From JASLMY01 sp965226475 (lineage in GTDB: Bacteria > Pseudomonadota > Alphaproteobacteria > GCA-2731375), in NCBI GenBank assembly GCA_965226475.1, contig CBDDDJ010000005.1, forward strand, positions 620,001 to 684,000: a DNA stretch of 64,000 nucleotides, read 5' to 3'. The notes beneath the pieces were generated by a model, which was given only the letters and a program-made list of their open reading frames with translations, searched no databases and had not been told where the DNA came from. Of the stretch, positions 1 to 9,117 are shown piece by piece (within the stretch, counting starts at the first letter, position 1; the number at the start of each line of letters is the position of its first letter). A program made the translations under genes and the position numbers.

Positions 1-594
1 CCGGTGCGAGAGCGAATAGGGCAGGTCCGCTCGCAGGGTGTCGAGCAGCTGGGCGATGCGCAATTCGTGCGCCGGGTTGACGACCGACCAGAGCAGACAG
101 ACGCCCACCGCCTCGACCTCGAGGGCGTCGAGCCCGGAGATGATCCCGGCGACCGCGTCCTCGTCCAATGGCGCCAGCACCGCGCCGGAGGCGTCGATCC
201 GTCCCGGCACCTCGAAGGTCAGGCGCCGCGGCACGTAGGGCGGCGGGAACGGCGTCGCGAAATCGAACGGGTCGGCCCGCCCGCCCTCCCGGAACAGCAG
301 GATGTCCGGATGGCCCGCGGTGGTGAGAAAAGCGGTCCGCGCCGCCGCGCCGGTAATCACCACATTTGTGCTGGCCGTGGTCCCGTGGATCAACAGCGCC
401 CCCCGCGACAGCAGCGCGCGGGCCTCCAGGCCGAGATCCGCCGCCGCCCCGTCGAACACCCCCAGTACGGCCGCGACCGGGTCCGTCGGCGTCGACGCGC
501 TCTTGTAAAGCCGCGAGGTCCCGTCCGGTAAGGCGATGGCAAGATCGGTAAACGTTCCGCCGATATCCACCGCGAAGCGAAGATCCAGTTCCAT
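1..594 (-). CDS. Hydantoinase/oxoprolinase A-family protein, N-terminal part (cut by window edge)
   Basis: The start codon is at 594 on the minus strand and the frame is open for 198 codons to the window edge, so only the N-terminal third of a roughly 690-residue protein is visible. Residues 10-17 read DIGGTFTD, the phosphate-binding motif of HyuA/oxoprolinase A, and a second conserved motif HGTTASTN follows near residue 72. The family is the ATP-dependent subunit that opens hydantoin or 5-oxoproline rings, usually together with a HyuB subunit, which would lie beyond the edge. It is the last visible gene of the peptide-transporter operon, 24 bases after the ATPase gene, so cytoplasmic breakdown of an imported cyclic amide or peptide is a reasonable inference. 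The exact substrate cannot be told. Confidence 0.85.
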   Translation of the reverse strand, partial: MELDLRFAVDIGGTFTDLAIALPDGTSRLYKSASTPTDPVAAVLGVFDGAAADLGLEARALLSRGALLIHGTTASTNVVITGAAARTAFLTTAGHPDILLFREGGRADPFDFATPFPPPYVPRRLTFEVPGRIDASGAVLAPLDEDAVAGIISGLDALEVEAVGVCLLWSVVNPAHELRIAQLLDTLRADLPYSLSHR

Positions 595-618
595 CCGCTC
601 CGTACTCCGCCGACGTTT

Positions 619-1608
619 TCAACTCACCGGACTGCGCGAGGGCGGGGTCTCGTGCAGGAAGCAGGCGACGGAGCGAGCCTCGCCATGGGGCAGCAGGTTC
701 GGGACCCGCGCATCGCACGGCTCGAATACCGCCGGGCAGCGCGGGTGGAAGGCGCAGGCGGGGGGCGGGTTCGAGGGATCGGGCGCGTCGCCCAGAATAA
801 GCACCTCCTTCTCCTCGCCCTGCTCGAGTAGCCTCGCGGAAAGCAACGCCCTGGTATAGGGGTGCAGGGGATTGTCGAAGACGAGCTCGGTCCTGCCTAT
901 CTCCACGATCTTCCCCAGATACATGACGGCGATGGTGTCGCTGATCATCCCGACCACGTTGATGTCGTGACTGATGAAAAGATAGCTGAGCCCTAGATCT
1001 TGCTGCAGCCGCTTGAGCAGGTTGAGGATCTGGGCCTGGACGGAGACGTCGAGGGCAGAGACCGGCTCGTCCAGGATGAGGAACTTCGGATGGAGCGCCA
1101 GTGCGCGGGCGATGCATACCCGCTGTCGCTGACCGCCGCTCAGCTGATGGGGATAGCGCTCGGCGAAGCCACTGTCGAGGCCGACCAGCTCCAGCAGCTC
1201 CGCGACCCGCGCGCGCAGGGCGCCGCCGCCCGCGTGGCCGTGCGCCCGCAGGGGCAGCGAGATGCACTGGGCGACGGACTTGCGGGGGTTGAGCGAGCCG
1301 TAGGGGTCCTGAAAGACGATCTGGACGTGTTCGCGCAGCTGCCGCAGCCGCTCTCCCCGGAGGTGGGTGATCGAACGTCCCTCGAAGAGGATGTCGCCCG
1401 AGGTCGGTTGCATGAGCCGGGTGAGCAGTCGGGCGGCCGTGCTTTTGCCACACCCCGACTCCCCGACCAGTCCCAGAGTCTCGCCCGCGCCGATGGCGAG
1501 ATCGAGTCCATCGACTGCGCGCAACGGCCGCCCGCGGCTGCCCCAGAGGTTTCGCTCGCGCGCGGGAAAGACCTTGGTCAGCTGCCGAACTTCAACCAGT
1601 GCCGCCAT
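619..1608 (-). CDS. Peptide ABC transporter ATP-binding protein, DppF/OppF type
   Basis: A 329-residue ATPase subunit that would sit on the cytoplasmic face of the DppBC-like permease pair and energise uptake of peptides or related solutes. Walker A GESGCGKST is at residues 49-57, the signature LSGGQRQRV at 156-164 and Walker B LILDEPVSALD at 177-187. The C-terminal oligopeptide-transporter extension is present with its cysteines (CAFHPRCP). Length is normal for the family and all catalytic motifs are intact. It follows the DppD-like gene by 15 bases in the same orientation, consistent with one operon. The substrate could be dipeptides, oligopeptides or another class-5 ligand; the ATPase itself does not tell. 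Confidence 0.93.
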   Translation of the reverse strand: MAALVEVRQLTKVFPARERNLWGSRGRPLRAVDGLDLAIGAGETLGLVGESGCGKSTAARLLTRLMQPTSGDILFEGRSITHLRGERLRQLREHVQIVFQDPYGSLNPRKSVAQCISLPLRAHGHAGGGALRARVAELLELVGLDSGFAERYPHQLSGGQRQRVCIARALALHPKFLILDEPVSALDVSVQAQILNLLKRLQQDLGLSYLFISHDINVVGMISDTIAVMYLGKIVEIGRTELVFDNPLHPYTRALLSARLLEQGEEKEVLILGDAPDPSNPPPACAFHPRCPAVFEPCDARVPNLLPHGEARSVACFLHETPPSRSPVS

Positions 1609-1623
1609 GCCGGGACCCGGCCG

Positions 1624-2598
1624 CTAGCCCGCCAGCACGCAGCGGGTGAAGTGATCGGCGGCCACCTCCCGCCAGGGCGGCGGCGGCTCGGTGCATGCCG
1701 CCATCACCTTGGGGCATCGCGGCGCAAAGGCGCAGCCGGAAACCGGCTGGTCCGCCCGGGGCGGCTCTCCCTCGATCGCGGCCGGCAGACGGCCACGATG
1801 CTCGATCTTGGGGATACAGCCGATCAGGCCCTGGGTGTAGGGGTGTTTCGGCGTCGTCAGCACCACGCTGGTGAAGCCCTCTTCGACCACCTGCCCCGCG
1901 TACATGACGACCGTGTACTCGCAGACCCGGGCAATCACCGCGAGGTCGTGAGAGATCAGGAGGATCGCGGTTCCGAAGCGCTGGCGGACCTCGCGCAGGA
2001 GGGCCAGGATCTGGCCCTGGATCGTGGCGTCGAGCGCGCTCGTGGGCTCGTCGCCGATAATGAGGTCGGGCTCGCAGCTGAGCGCCATGGCGATCGCGGC
2101 CCGCTGGCACATGCCGCCGCTCAGCTGGTGGGGGTAAGCGCTCATGATTCCCTGGGGAGAGGGCACCTGAGCGTCGCCGAGAAACCGTTCCGCCCGCTCC
2201 CGGGCTTGGGCCTTCGACAGCTTCAAGTGCCAGCGCGTGCCCTCGATCATCTGCTTCCCGACCGTCGACATCGGATTTAATGATGCCACCGGGTCCTGGA
2301 AGATCATCGCGATCCGGTTGCCCCGGATGTGACACATCTCGCGCTCCGACGCCGTCAGCAGGTCGCGACCGCGCAAGCGGATCTCACCGCCGACGATTTG
2401 CCCAGGAGGTTCGATCAGCCGCATAATGGATCGCGCGGTCACGGTCTTGCCCGATCCGGACTCGCCGACGATACCGACGCTTTGCCCCGAAGCGATCCGC
2501 AGGTTCACGCCTTCGGCCGCCCGCACCTCCCGGCCATCGGAGGAAAAGCGCGTCGAGAGGTCCCTGACCTCCACCAGTGGCTCGCTCGTCTCCATCAC
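1624..2598 (-). CDS. Peptide ABC transporter ATP-binding protein, DppD/OppD type
   Basis: A 324-residue partner ATPase of the preceding gene. Walker A GESGSGKT is at residues 45-52, the signature appears as LSGGMCQR at 159-166 (Met-Cys replaces the more usual Gln-Arg or Met-Arg) and Walker B contains DEPTSALD at 183-190. The C-terminal CAFAPRCP segment marks the oligopeptide subfamily, in which some members carry an iron-sulfur cluster in this extension. Two adjacent ATG codons begin the gene, so the start is uncertain by one residue. It lies 9 bases after the DppC-like permease gene. DppD and DppF subunits usually form a heterodimer, which fits this arrangement. Confidence 0.93.
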   Translation of the reverse strand: MMETSEPLVEVRDLSTRFSSDGREVRAAEGVNLRIASGQSVGIVGESGSGKTVTARSIMRLIEPPGQIVGGEIRLRGRDLLTASEREMCHIRGNRIAMIFQDPVASLNPMSTVGKQMIEGTRWHLKLSKAQARERAERFLGDAQVPSPQGIMSAYPHQLSGGMCQRAAIAMALSCEPDLIIGDEPTSALDATIQGQILALLREVRQRFGTAILLISHDLAVIARVCEYTVVMYAGQVVEEGFTSVVLTTPKHPYTQGLIGCIPKIEHRGRLPAAIEGEPPRADQPVSGCAFAPRCPKVMAACTEPPPPWREVAADHFTRCVLAG

Positions 2599-2607
2599 GC
2601 TCTCCGC

Positions 2608-3423
2608 CTAGGTCCGCAGCCGGGGGTCGAGGAGGTCCCGAAGCCCGTCGCCCAGCAGGTTGAAGACGACCGCCAGGACCACGATCATCAGCCCCGGAAC
2701 GATGGTCACGTGCGGTGCCTCGCGCAGCACCTGCTGTCCTTCCGCCACCATGAGACCCCAATCGGCGGCCGGCGGTTGTACTCCGAGCCCGAGGTAGCTC
2801 AGTCCCGCGCCGACGACGATCACGATGCCGACCAGCACCGTGGTATAGGCCAGCACCGGCGGCACGACGTTGGGCAGCAGCTCGCGCGCCAGCAGCTCGA
2901 AGCTGCCGGCTCCGGCCGCCCGGGCCGCCAGCACGTAGTCCATCTCCAGTTCCGAGAGGACCGCGGTCCGAACCACCCGGCTGATGTAGGGCACGATGAC
3001 CACCGTGAGCGCGATCACCACGCTTCCGATCCCGGCCCCGAGGACGCCGACCAGCAACAGGGCCAGCAGTACCATCGGGAAGGCGAAGAGAACGTCCAGG
3101 CAGCGCATGATCACGTCGTCCACCAGGCCCCCGAAATATCCCGCGATCATGCCAAGGGCGACGCTCGCCAGGGTGGCGATGAGCACCGGGAGAAAACCGA
3201 TCAGCAGCGATGTGCGGCCGCCCCATAGCAGCCGGCTCAACACGTCGCGTCCCAAGCCGTCGGTGCCCAGCCAGTGCCCGGGGGTTCCGACGCCGGCATA
3301 ACGCATGTCGAGATCGTTCTCGGCGGGATGATAGGGGCTGATCCAGGGCGCGAGGATCGAGACCAGGACCACAAGGAGGACGAAGGCGAGGCAGGCCGCG
3401 GCCAGCTTGTCGCGGCGCAGCAA
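2608..3423 (-). CDS. Peptide ABC transporter permease, DppC type
   Basis: An inner-membrane permease subunit of the binding-protein-dependent family. An N-terminal membrane helix is followed by the conserved DppC block beginning HWLGTDGLGRDVLSRLLWG and then five more hydrophobic segments; the end DPRLRT is typical. The only in-frame start before a TAG upstream is a TTG at 3421-3423. The usual basic N-terminal leader is visible in the same frame back to about 3488 but has no start codon, while an ATG at 3488-3490 lies in a neighbouring frame. A one-base indel near the 5' end would join them. The protein core is intact, so it may still function if TTG is used. Confidence 0.85.
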   Translation of the reverse strand: MLRRDKLAAACLAFVLLVVLVSILAPWISPYHPAENDLDMRYAGVGTPGHWLGTDGLGRDVLSRLLWGGRTSLLIGFLPVLIATLASVALGMIAGYFGGLVDDVIMRCLDVLFAFPMVLLALLLVGVLGAGIGSVVIALTVVIVPYISRVVRTAVLSELEMDYVLAARAAGAGSFELLARELLPNVVPPVLAYTTVLVGIVIVVGAGLSYLGLGVQPPAADWGLMVAEGQQVLREAPHVTIVPGLMIVVLAVVFNLLGDGLRDLLDPRLRT

Positions 3424-3495
3424 TATCGCGAGCCTGCCGTCGCGCCATCGCGCGGCGCGGCGCCGGTCCGGCCGGTGAACGCGCGACCATCGCTA

Positions 3496-4442
3496 TTACA
3501 CCTCGAGTCTCGGGTCGAGCAGCGCATTGACCAGGTCGGCGAGGAAATTGACGATGACGAAGACGAAGGCGATCACCAGGATCGCCCCCATCGTCAGCGT
3601 GATGTCGCGCGCCAGCACGCCCTGGAACAGCTGGAAGCCGATGCCGGGCCAGCCGAAGACCACCCCACGAAGATCACCCCGCCGACCAGGTAGCCAAGCT
3701 GAAGCCCGGTGATCGTGACGATGGGCGAGAGGACGTTGCGCAGCACGTGGCCGGAGAAGACCCGCAAGCGGGGCAGCCCCTTGGCCCGCGCGGCGGTGAC
3801 GAACTCCGCGCCCCGGACCTCGAGCATCGCGCCGCGCGCCACCTTGGCGATGATTGCGGCCGGCTGGGCCGCGACCGCCACCGCGGGAAGCACGAGGTGG
3901 TGCAGGAAGTCGAGGACATCCCGCTCCCCACGCGGCGAGTACATCCCGGTCGCGGGGAAGAGCTCAAGCTGGACGGAGAGCACGAGAATGAGGACCAGGG
4001 CCAGCCAGAAGGGCGGCGCCGTGCCGACGGTCAACATCAGGGAGGTGACGATCCGGTCGATGGGAGAGCCGGCGTGGAAGGCGGCCGTGAAGCCGCCGGC
4101 AATCCCCGCCAGGGCGGCCAGGACGAGCCCGGCCCCGGCGAGGATCGCGGTGTTGGCGATGGCGGGCGCCAGCACGCTTCCGACCGTGGATTTCCGGGAA
4201 ATCGAGTACCCGAGGTCGCCGCTCAACAGGTGCCCCATGTACCGCGCGTACTGGACGTGCAGCGGCTGGTCCAGGCCATAGTAACTTTCGACCCGGGCCA
4301 CCATCTCGGGGCTCACCTGGAAACCGACGATGGACAGGACCTTGCTGCCCGGCAGGGCGTGGATGGCGCCGAACACGAGCAGGGTGACACCGACCAGCAC
4401 CGGGATGATCGCCAAGCTTCGCCTGAGTACATACCTGCCCAT
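3496..4442 (-). pseudogene. Peptide ABC transporter permease, DppB type, frameshifted near its 3' end
   Basis: The first 260 or so residues are a normal DppB permease: N-terminal helix, then LPGSKVLSIVG, the periplasmic loop with YYGLDQPLHVQY, and four or five membrane helices up to VGGVIFV. Family members continue with VETIFSWPGIG or similar. Here the reading frame breaks at about 3659-3672, and the expected continuation FGWPGIGFQLFQGVLARD followed by the last helix and DPRLEV is found in another frame, ending at a TAA at 3496-3498. The uncorrected product would end in a Ser/Ala/Arg-rich tail at 3594 and lack the final membrane segment. This is either a recent loss of the transporter or a base-calling error. 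The gene stands between the binding protein and DppC. Confidence 0.85.
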
Positions 4443-4456
4443 GGTGTCTCCGATGG

Positions 4457-4484
4457 CCCCGCCGGGGCACGCGCCCCGGCGGGG
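4457..4484. promoter_or_regulatory. Perfect stem-loop between dppA-like and dppB-like genes
   Basis: A 12-bp perfectly paired G/C-only stem encloses a 4-base loop, 19 bases after the stop codon of the binding-protein gene and 14 bases before the permease start. Neither side has a clear T-run, so it is not a textbook Rho-independent terminator. In many ABC operons such a hairpin protects or partly terminates the message after the binding-protein gene so that this subunit is made in excess. That role is inferred from position. Confidence 0.7.
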
Positions 4485-4503
4485 TTCAGCCCGCGTGCTC
4501 GGG

Positions 4504-6111
4504 CTATTTCACGATGTCGACCTCGTGCAGGACGAACCAATTCTCGTGCGGCAGGACGAAGTTCTTGACGTAGGGCTGATAGGCGGTGGGCGAGAGGTCG
4601 ATGAGGGCCGGGATCACCGCCACGTCTTCGTTGACGACGATCTGGTTGATCCGCGCGAACAGCGCCTTCGATTTCGCCAGATCCGGCGTGCTGGTGGCTT
4701 CATCCAGCAGTCGATCGACCTCGGGGTTTTCGTACCACCCGTAGTTGCTGAAGGGCTGCTTCTTGCTGTGCAGGATCTGGCGCACCCAGAAGCCGGTGCT
4801 CATGCCCCACGGCATCGGCAGGATCTGCGCGTCGGGCTGGAGGCCCCTGCTGAGCAGACTGATGAAGCCGTACCACTCCAGGGTCTCGACCTTGAGATCG
4901 ATGAAGATCTTGGAAAGGTTCGACTGGAAGGCGAGCGCGATCGGCACCGGGGCGATCGTCCCCGAGCCCGAGGCGGGGTTCGGCATGTGCATGGTCACCC
5001 GCTTGTCGGGGCCGTATCCCGCTTCCCGCATCAGGGCCTTTGCCTTCTCCAGATCATGCGGCAGGCTGCGGAACCCGGGGTCGTAGGGGGGCGAGCCCGG
5101 GGAGACGATGCTGTGGGCCGCCTCCGCCGCGCCGGTCAGCAGCTTCTTCGCCAGGGTCTCCTTGTCGATGGCCATCGCCATCGCCTTGCGCACCCGGATG
5201 TCCTTGAGGACCGGGTCCTTCAGGTTGAGCACGAAGTAGATCATGTTTGGCACCAGGTTGGTGGCGACCTTGAAGCCGTCCTCGCGCAGCAGGGCGATGT
5301 TGTCTGGCGGCACGGCCGGGATAATGTCCAGCTCGCCCCGGCGGAAGCCGGCGACCATCGCCGCCATGTTGGTGAACTCGCGGAACACGATACGATCCAC
5401 CTTGGCCGCCTTGCCCCAGTAGCCGTCGAAGCGCTCGACCACGATGCGATCGCCGGGCACCCACTCCACGAACTTGAACGGACCGGTGCCGATCGGGTTC
5501 TTGGCCAGGCCCTCCTGGCCGTGTTTCTTCACCGCGGCCGGGCTGACCACGAAGAAGCTGCCGCAGGTCGTGGCGTAGAGCTGGCGGACGAACTCGGGGA
5601 AGGGATGCTTCAGGAACACCTTGATCGTGTGTTTATCGACGACTTTAACGTCTTTGACGGAATCGGCCCAGAAGCTGGCCGGTCCAGCCGCGGCCGCATA
5701 GTAGTGGGCTGCTTCCTCGCCTTCGCTCTTGCGCCAGACCCGCCGGAAGTTCCAATCGACCACGTTGGCGTCCACTTCGGTGCCATCGTGGAACTTGACC
5801 CCCTTGCGAATGTGGAAGGTGACTTCCGTCGCATCCGCCGAGGTTTCCCAGCGCTCGGCGAGCGCGGGCACGAGCTTCGGGGGAATGGCGTCGGCGTCGG
5901 TGAGGTCGGTGGTCACGAGCGGCTCGTACATCGTGATGATCTCGCGATAGAGCGCGTACGAGCAGATGACGTGGCCGTCGAAGCCCGGCATGTTCGCTTC
6001 GATGGCCACGATGAGGGTCTTTTTCTCGGCCGCCTGGACGGTCCAAGGGTGAGCGACGAGCAACACGAGACCCAACAGCAGGCCGATTGTGAACCGCTGG
6101 AATTTTGGCAT
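4504..6111 (-). CDS. Peptide ABC transporter substrate-binding protein (family 5)
   Basis: A 535-residue secreted solute-binding protein, first gene of the operon. The N-terminus carries a clear signal peptide: a basic start (MPKF), a long leucine-rich core and a predicted cut after VQAA near residue 28. The mature part has the SBP_bac_5 hallmarks, including YEPLVTTDL, FHIRKGVKFHDGTEVDA near residues 95-110, and the C-terminal block ALFARINQIVVNEDVAVIP. It would bind a peptide or similar ligand in the periplasm and hand it to the DppBC permease. An IS630 element begins 67 bases upstream of the start codon, so the native promoter has probably been separated from the gene or replaced. Ligand identity cannot be inferred. 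Confidence 0.93.
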   Translation of the reverse strand: MPKFQRFTIGLLLGLVLLVAHPWTVQAAEKKTLIVAIEANMPGFDGHVICSYALYREIITMYEPLVTTDLTDADAIPPKLVPALAERWETSADATEVTFHIRKGVKFHDGTEVDANVVDWNFRRVWRKSEGEEAAHYYAAAAGPASFWADSVKDVKVVDKHTIKVFLKHPFPEFVRQLYATTCGSFFVVSPAAVKKHGQEGLAKNPIGTGPFKFVEWVPGDRIVVERFDGYWGKAAKVDRIVFREFTNMAAMVAGFRRGELDIIPAVPPDNIALLREDGFKVATNLVPNMIYFVLNLKDPVLKDIRVRKAMAMAIDKETLAKKLLTGAAEAAHSIVSPGSPPYDPGFRSLPHDLEKAKALMREAGYGPDKRVTMHMPNPASGSGTIAPVPIALAFQSNLSKIFIDLKVETLEWYGFISLLSRGLQPDAQILPMPWGMSTGFWVRQILHSKKQPFSNYGWYENPEVDRLLDEATSTPDLAKSKALFARINQIVVNEDVAVIPALIDLSPTAYQPYVKNFVLPHENWFVLHEVDIVK

Positions 6112-6178
6112 CGTTGATCTCCCGGTTTCCGCCCGAAGGCGAGCTTATGAGTCGTACGCCACGGAATCCCTCATGCTA

Positions 6179-7576
6179 GTGCAGCACAGTGGAAGAGGCG
6201 ACTCCACTGGCGCTTGAAGGATGGGTCGGATTTGTCACGCTTCCCAGGATTTGTGTGCGAAATGTGGTTGGCCCACGATATATTGTGGTTTTCCGGGTCC
6301 AAAAGTCTTATCCATCGGATGTCCTTGGCAACCATGGAGTGGTCCGATGGCTCACTTGTCCGCCGTCCCGATCGTGCTTGGCGACAAGGAGCGCCGCGCC
6401 CTGGAAGGTCTCATGCGCGGCCATACCACGCCGCAGCAGATGGCGTTGCGCGCGCGCATGATCCTGCATTGCGATGACGGCGTCGGCGTGCGCGAGATCG
6501 CGCGCCGTCTCGGGGTGTGGCCGAAGACGGTGCGCCGATGGCACAAGCGTTGGCTGTCGAGCGCGCCTGGGGTCGCGGTCGCGGCGCGCCTGTCGGATGC
6601 GCCGAAGAGCGGCGCGCCGGCCAAGTTCGGCGCCGAGCAGATCTGCGCCATCATCGCCATCGCCTGCGAGCCGCCGTCGGCCAGCGACCGGCCGATCACC
6701 CAGTGGTCGCAGCAGGAGGTCGCCGACGAGGCGATGCGACGCGGCATCGTGGACAGCATCTCGCAACGCTCGGTGGGGCGCTTTTTTAAAAGAGTCGGCG
6801 TTGAAGCCGCATCGCATCCGGTATTGGCTGACGTCCAAGCCGGATGAGCGGTTCGATGACAAGTGCGCCGACATCTGCGCGACCTACGCCGGTGCGCGGC
6901 AACGAGCGGACGACGGGGTTCGCACCGTCTCGGTCGACGAGATGACCGGCATCCAGGCGCTCGAGCGCGCAGCCCCGGCGCTGGCGCTCAAGCCGGGCCT
7001 GGTCGAACGACGGGAATACGAGTACATCCGCCATGGTACCCAGACCCTGATCGCCGGTTTCGATGTCGCCACCGGCCAAGTGTGCGGTATCATCGGGGCG
7101 AGACGCACCGAAGACGACTTCGCCCGCTTCCTCGATCGGCTGATCGCCGGCGCGGCGGACGAGACCGAATGGGACATCGTCACCGACAACCTGAACATCC
7201 ACCTTTCCGAAAGCGTGGTCAGATGGGTTGCCGATCACAGTGGCCTCGACGGCGATCTCGGGGAGAAGGGCAAAAGCGGCGTGCTGCGCTCGATGGCGAC
7301 GCGCGAGGCCTTCCTGCGCGACACCGGCCATCGCATCCGTTTCCACTTCACGCCGCGCCACGCGTCATGGCTCAATCAGATCGAGATCTGGTTCTCGATC
7401 CTGGTCCGCAAGGTCATCCGTCGCGGCAACTTCCGCTCGACCGAGGAGCTCAAGGCGAGGATCGAAGCCTTCATCGAATATTTCAACCGAACCCTGGCAA
7501 AACCCTTTCGATGGACTTATCAAGGCAAACCATTGGTAGCTTGAGAAATGGCGTCGCCATTTCCGCTGACCTGCAC
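6179..7576 (+). mobile_element. IS630-family insertion sequence with TA target duplication
   Basis: The element is flanked by a TA dinucleotide on each side (6177-6178 and 7577-7578), the target of IS630. Its ends are imperfect inverted repeats of about 30 bp, both starting GTGCAG and both containing a GGCGAC block about 20 bases in. Length is 1398 bp. It encodes a DDE transposase with one reading-frame break. It sits in the intergenic region between the divergent peptide-transporter operon and the amidase genes, 67 bases from the former and 77 from the latter. Confidence 0.9.
6347..7544 (+). pseudogene. IS630-family transposase, reading frame interrupted at a T6A4 run
   Basis: The N-terminal half has a helix-turn-helix domain (MRGHTTPQQMALRARMIL, then VREIARRLGVWPKTVRRW) and runs in one frame to about 6790. 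The rest, with the IS630 DDE core (TVSVDEMTGIQ, IVTDNLNIH, HASWLNQIEIWFSIL), continues in the next frame to 7544. The switch lies at a run of six T and four A near 6783-6792. With five T the protein reads straight through as RFLKESALKPHRIRYW, as in single-ORF relatives. The break could be a true mutation, a base-calling error in the homopolymer, or slippage that still allows a full-length product. Confidence 0.88.
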
Positions 7577-7653
7577 TAGTATGTCGTTCGCGAGATCACA
7601 AATTCAGCGACCGCAAGCGGCCCGGCCGGGTCGGCGAGCGCAAGGAGAACGCC

Positions 7654-9054
7654 GTGGCGACCACCCCGCTGCACTACCAGAGCCTGATGGAGGTCTCCCG
7701 GCGGATCCACCAGGGCGAGATCAGTTCCCGGGAGGTGACAGGGGCGCTGCTCGAGCGCATCGACGGCCTCGATTCGCGGCTCCACGCCTTTTCCGTCCTG
7801 ACGGCGGACCAGGCGATTTCCGCGGCCGCGGCGGCCGATGCCGAGATCGCCGCCGGCGACGTCAAGGGCCCCCTGCATGGCGTCCCGATCGCGGTGAAGG
7901 ACCTTTGCCGGACCCGGGGTGTACGCACCCGGGCCGGCATGCCGCTGCTGAACGATTACATTCCGGACTACGACGCGACCGCGGTGGCCCGCCTTCGATC
8001 GGCGGGCGCGGTGATCCTCGGCAAGCTCGAACTGACCGAAGGGGCCTTTGCCTTCCACCACCCGGACGTCGTGAGCCCGCTCAACCCGTGGGGCGCGGGG
8101 CACTGGGCGGGCGCCTCCTCGAGCGGCTCCGGTGCCGCCACCGCCGCCGGTCTCTGCTATGGCTCGCTCGGCTCGGATACCGGCGGCTCCATACGCTATC
8201 CGTGCCTGGCCTGCGGCCTGACCGGGCTCAAGCCGACCTGGGGACTGGTCAGCCGACACGGGGTGTTCATGCTCTCCGACACCCTCGACCATCTGGGGCC
8301 GATGACCCGCACGGCGGAGGACGCCGCCGCCATCCTCGCGGTCATCGCCGGTTCGGACGAGGACGACCACCACACGGCGCTGGCGCCGGTCCCGGACTAT
8401 TTGGCCGAGCTCGCGCAAGGGGCCGAGGGCCTGCGGATCGGCTGGGACGAGAGCTATTGCACCGATGGCGTCGACCCCGAGGTGGCGGCGGCGCTCGGGG
8501 CGGCGCTCGCGGTTCTGAAGCGCGCCGGCGCCGAGGTCGTCGAGGTCACGGTTCCGGACACGCACGACATCATCGCCCATTGGGCGGTGCTCTGCGCGGC
8601 CGAAACCGCCGTGGCCCACGAGGCGACCTATCCGTCCCGGGCGGGCGAATACGGGCCGGACCTCAGGGCGTTCATCGATTCCGGTATCGCCGCCACGAGT
8701 CTCGACGTCGGTCGCGCGAATATCTGCCGTAACCACTGGCGCGGCACGCTGGCGCGGGTTCTGCGGCGGGTCGACATGCTCATGGCACCGCCCTATTTCG
8801 GCCCGACCCCGAGCCTCGAGGCCTTCCGCTCGCTGGTCGACGAAGAGGACGGGCTGTTCAAGCTCACCCGCTACGCCGCGCCATACGACATGTCCGGCAG
8901 TCCGACCCTGTCGTTGCCCTGCGGCTTCGACGCGGCCGGCCTTCCGCTCGGTTTCCAGCTCATCGGGCGGGACTTCACCGAGGCGCTGCTGCTGCGGGCC
9001 GGCCACGCCTACCAGCACCACACCGATTGGCACCGCAAGCACCCGTCGCCGTGA
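7654..9054 (+). CDS. Amidase-signature family hydrolase
   Basis: A 466-residue amidase that would hydrolyse a C-N amide bond in the cytoplasm using a Ser-cisSer-Lys triad. The lysine is in PIAVKDL (Lys82), the cis-serine lies in GASSSGSGA (Ser155-157) and the nucleophile is the serine of SDTGGSIR (Ser179). The start is a GTG preceded by an AAGGAG ribosome binding site. The gene is divergent from the peptide-transporter operon and is followed 63 bases later by a second amidase, so both may act on imported amides or peptides. It is a GatA-like fold, but no gatB or gatC is adjacent, so a catabolic amidase is more likely than a tRNA amidotransferase. Substrate unknown. Confidence 0.9.
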   Translation: MATTPLHYQSLMEVSRRIHQGEISSREVTGALLERIDGLDSRLHAFSVLTADQAISAAAAADAEIAAGDVKGPLHGVPIAVKDLCRTRGVRTRAGMPLLNDYIPDYDATAVARLRSAGAVILGKLELTEGAFAFHHPDVVSPLNPWGAGHWAGASSSGSGAATAAGLCYGSLGSDTGGSIRYPCLACGLTGLKPTWGLVSRHGVFMLSDTLDHLGPMTRTAEDAAAILAVIAGSDEDDHHTALAPVPDYLAELAQGAEGLRIGWDESYCTDGVDPEVAAALGAALAVLKRAGAEVVEVTVPDTHDIIAHWAVLCAAETAVAHEATYPSRAGEYGPDLRAFIDSGIAATSLDVGRANICRNHWRGTLARVLRRVDMLMAPPYFGPTPSLEAFRSLVDEEDGLFKLTRYAAPYDMSGSPTLSLPCGFDAAGLPLGFQLIGRDFTEALLLRAGHAYQHHTDWHRKHPSP

Positions 9055-9117
9055 GCCCCGAGTAGCCGCGATATTCAAGGCGGCGGAGGGCGCGATGCAA
9101 AAAAAGGGGAAAGAGCC

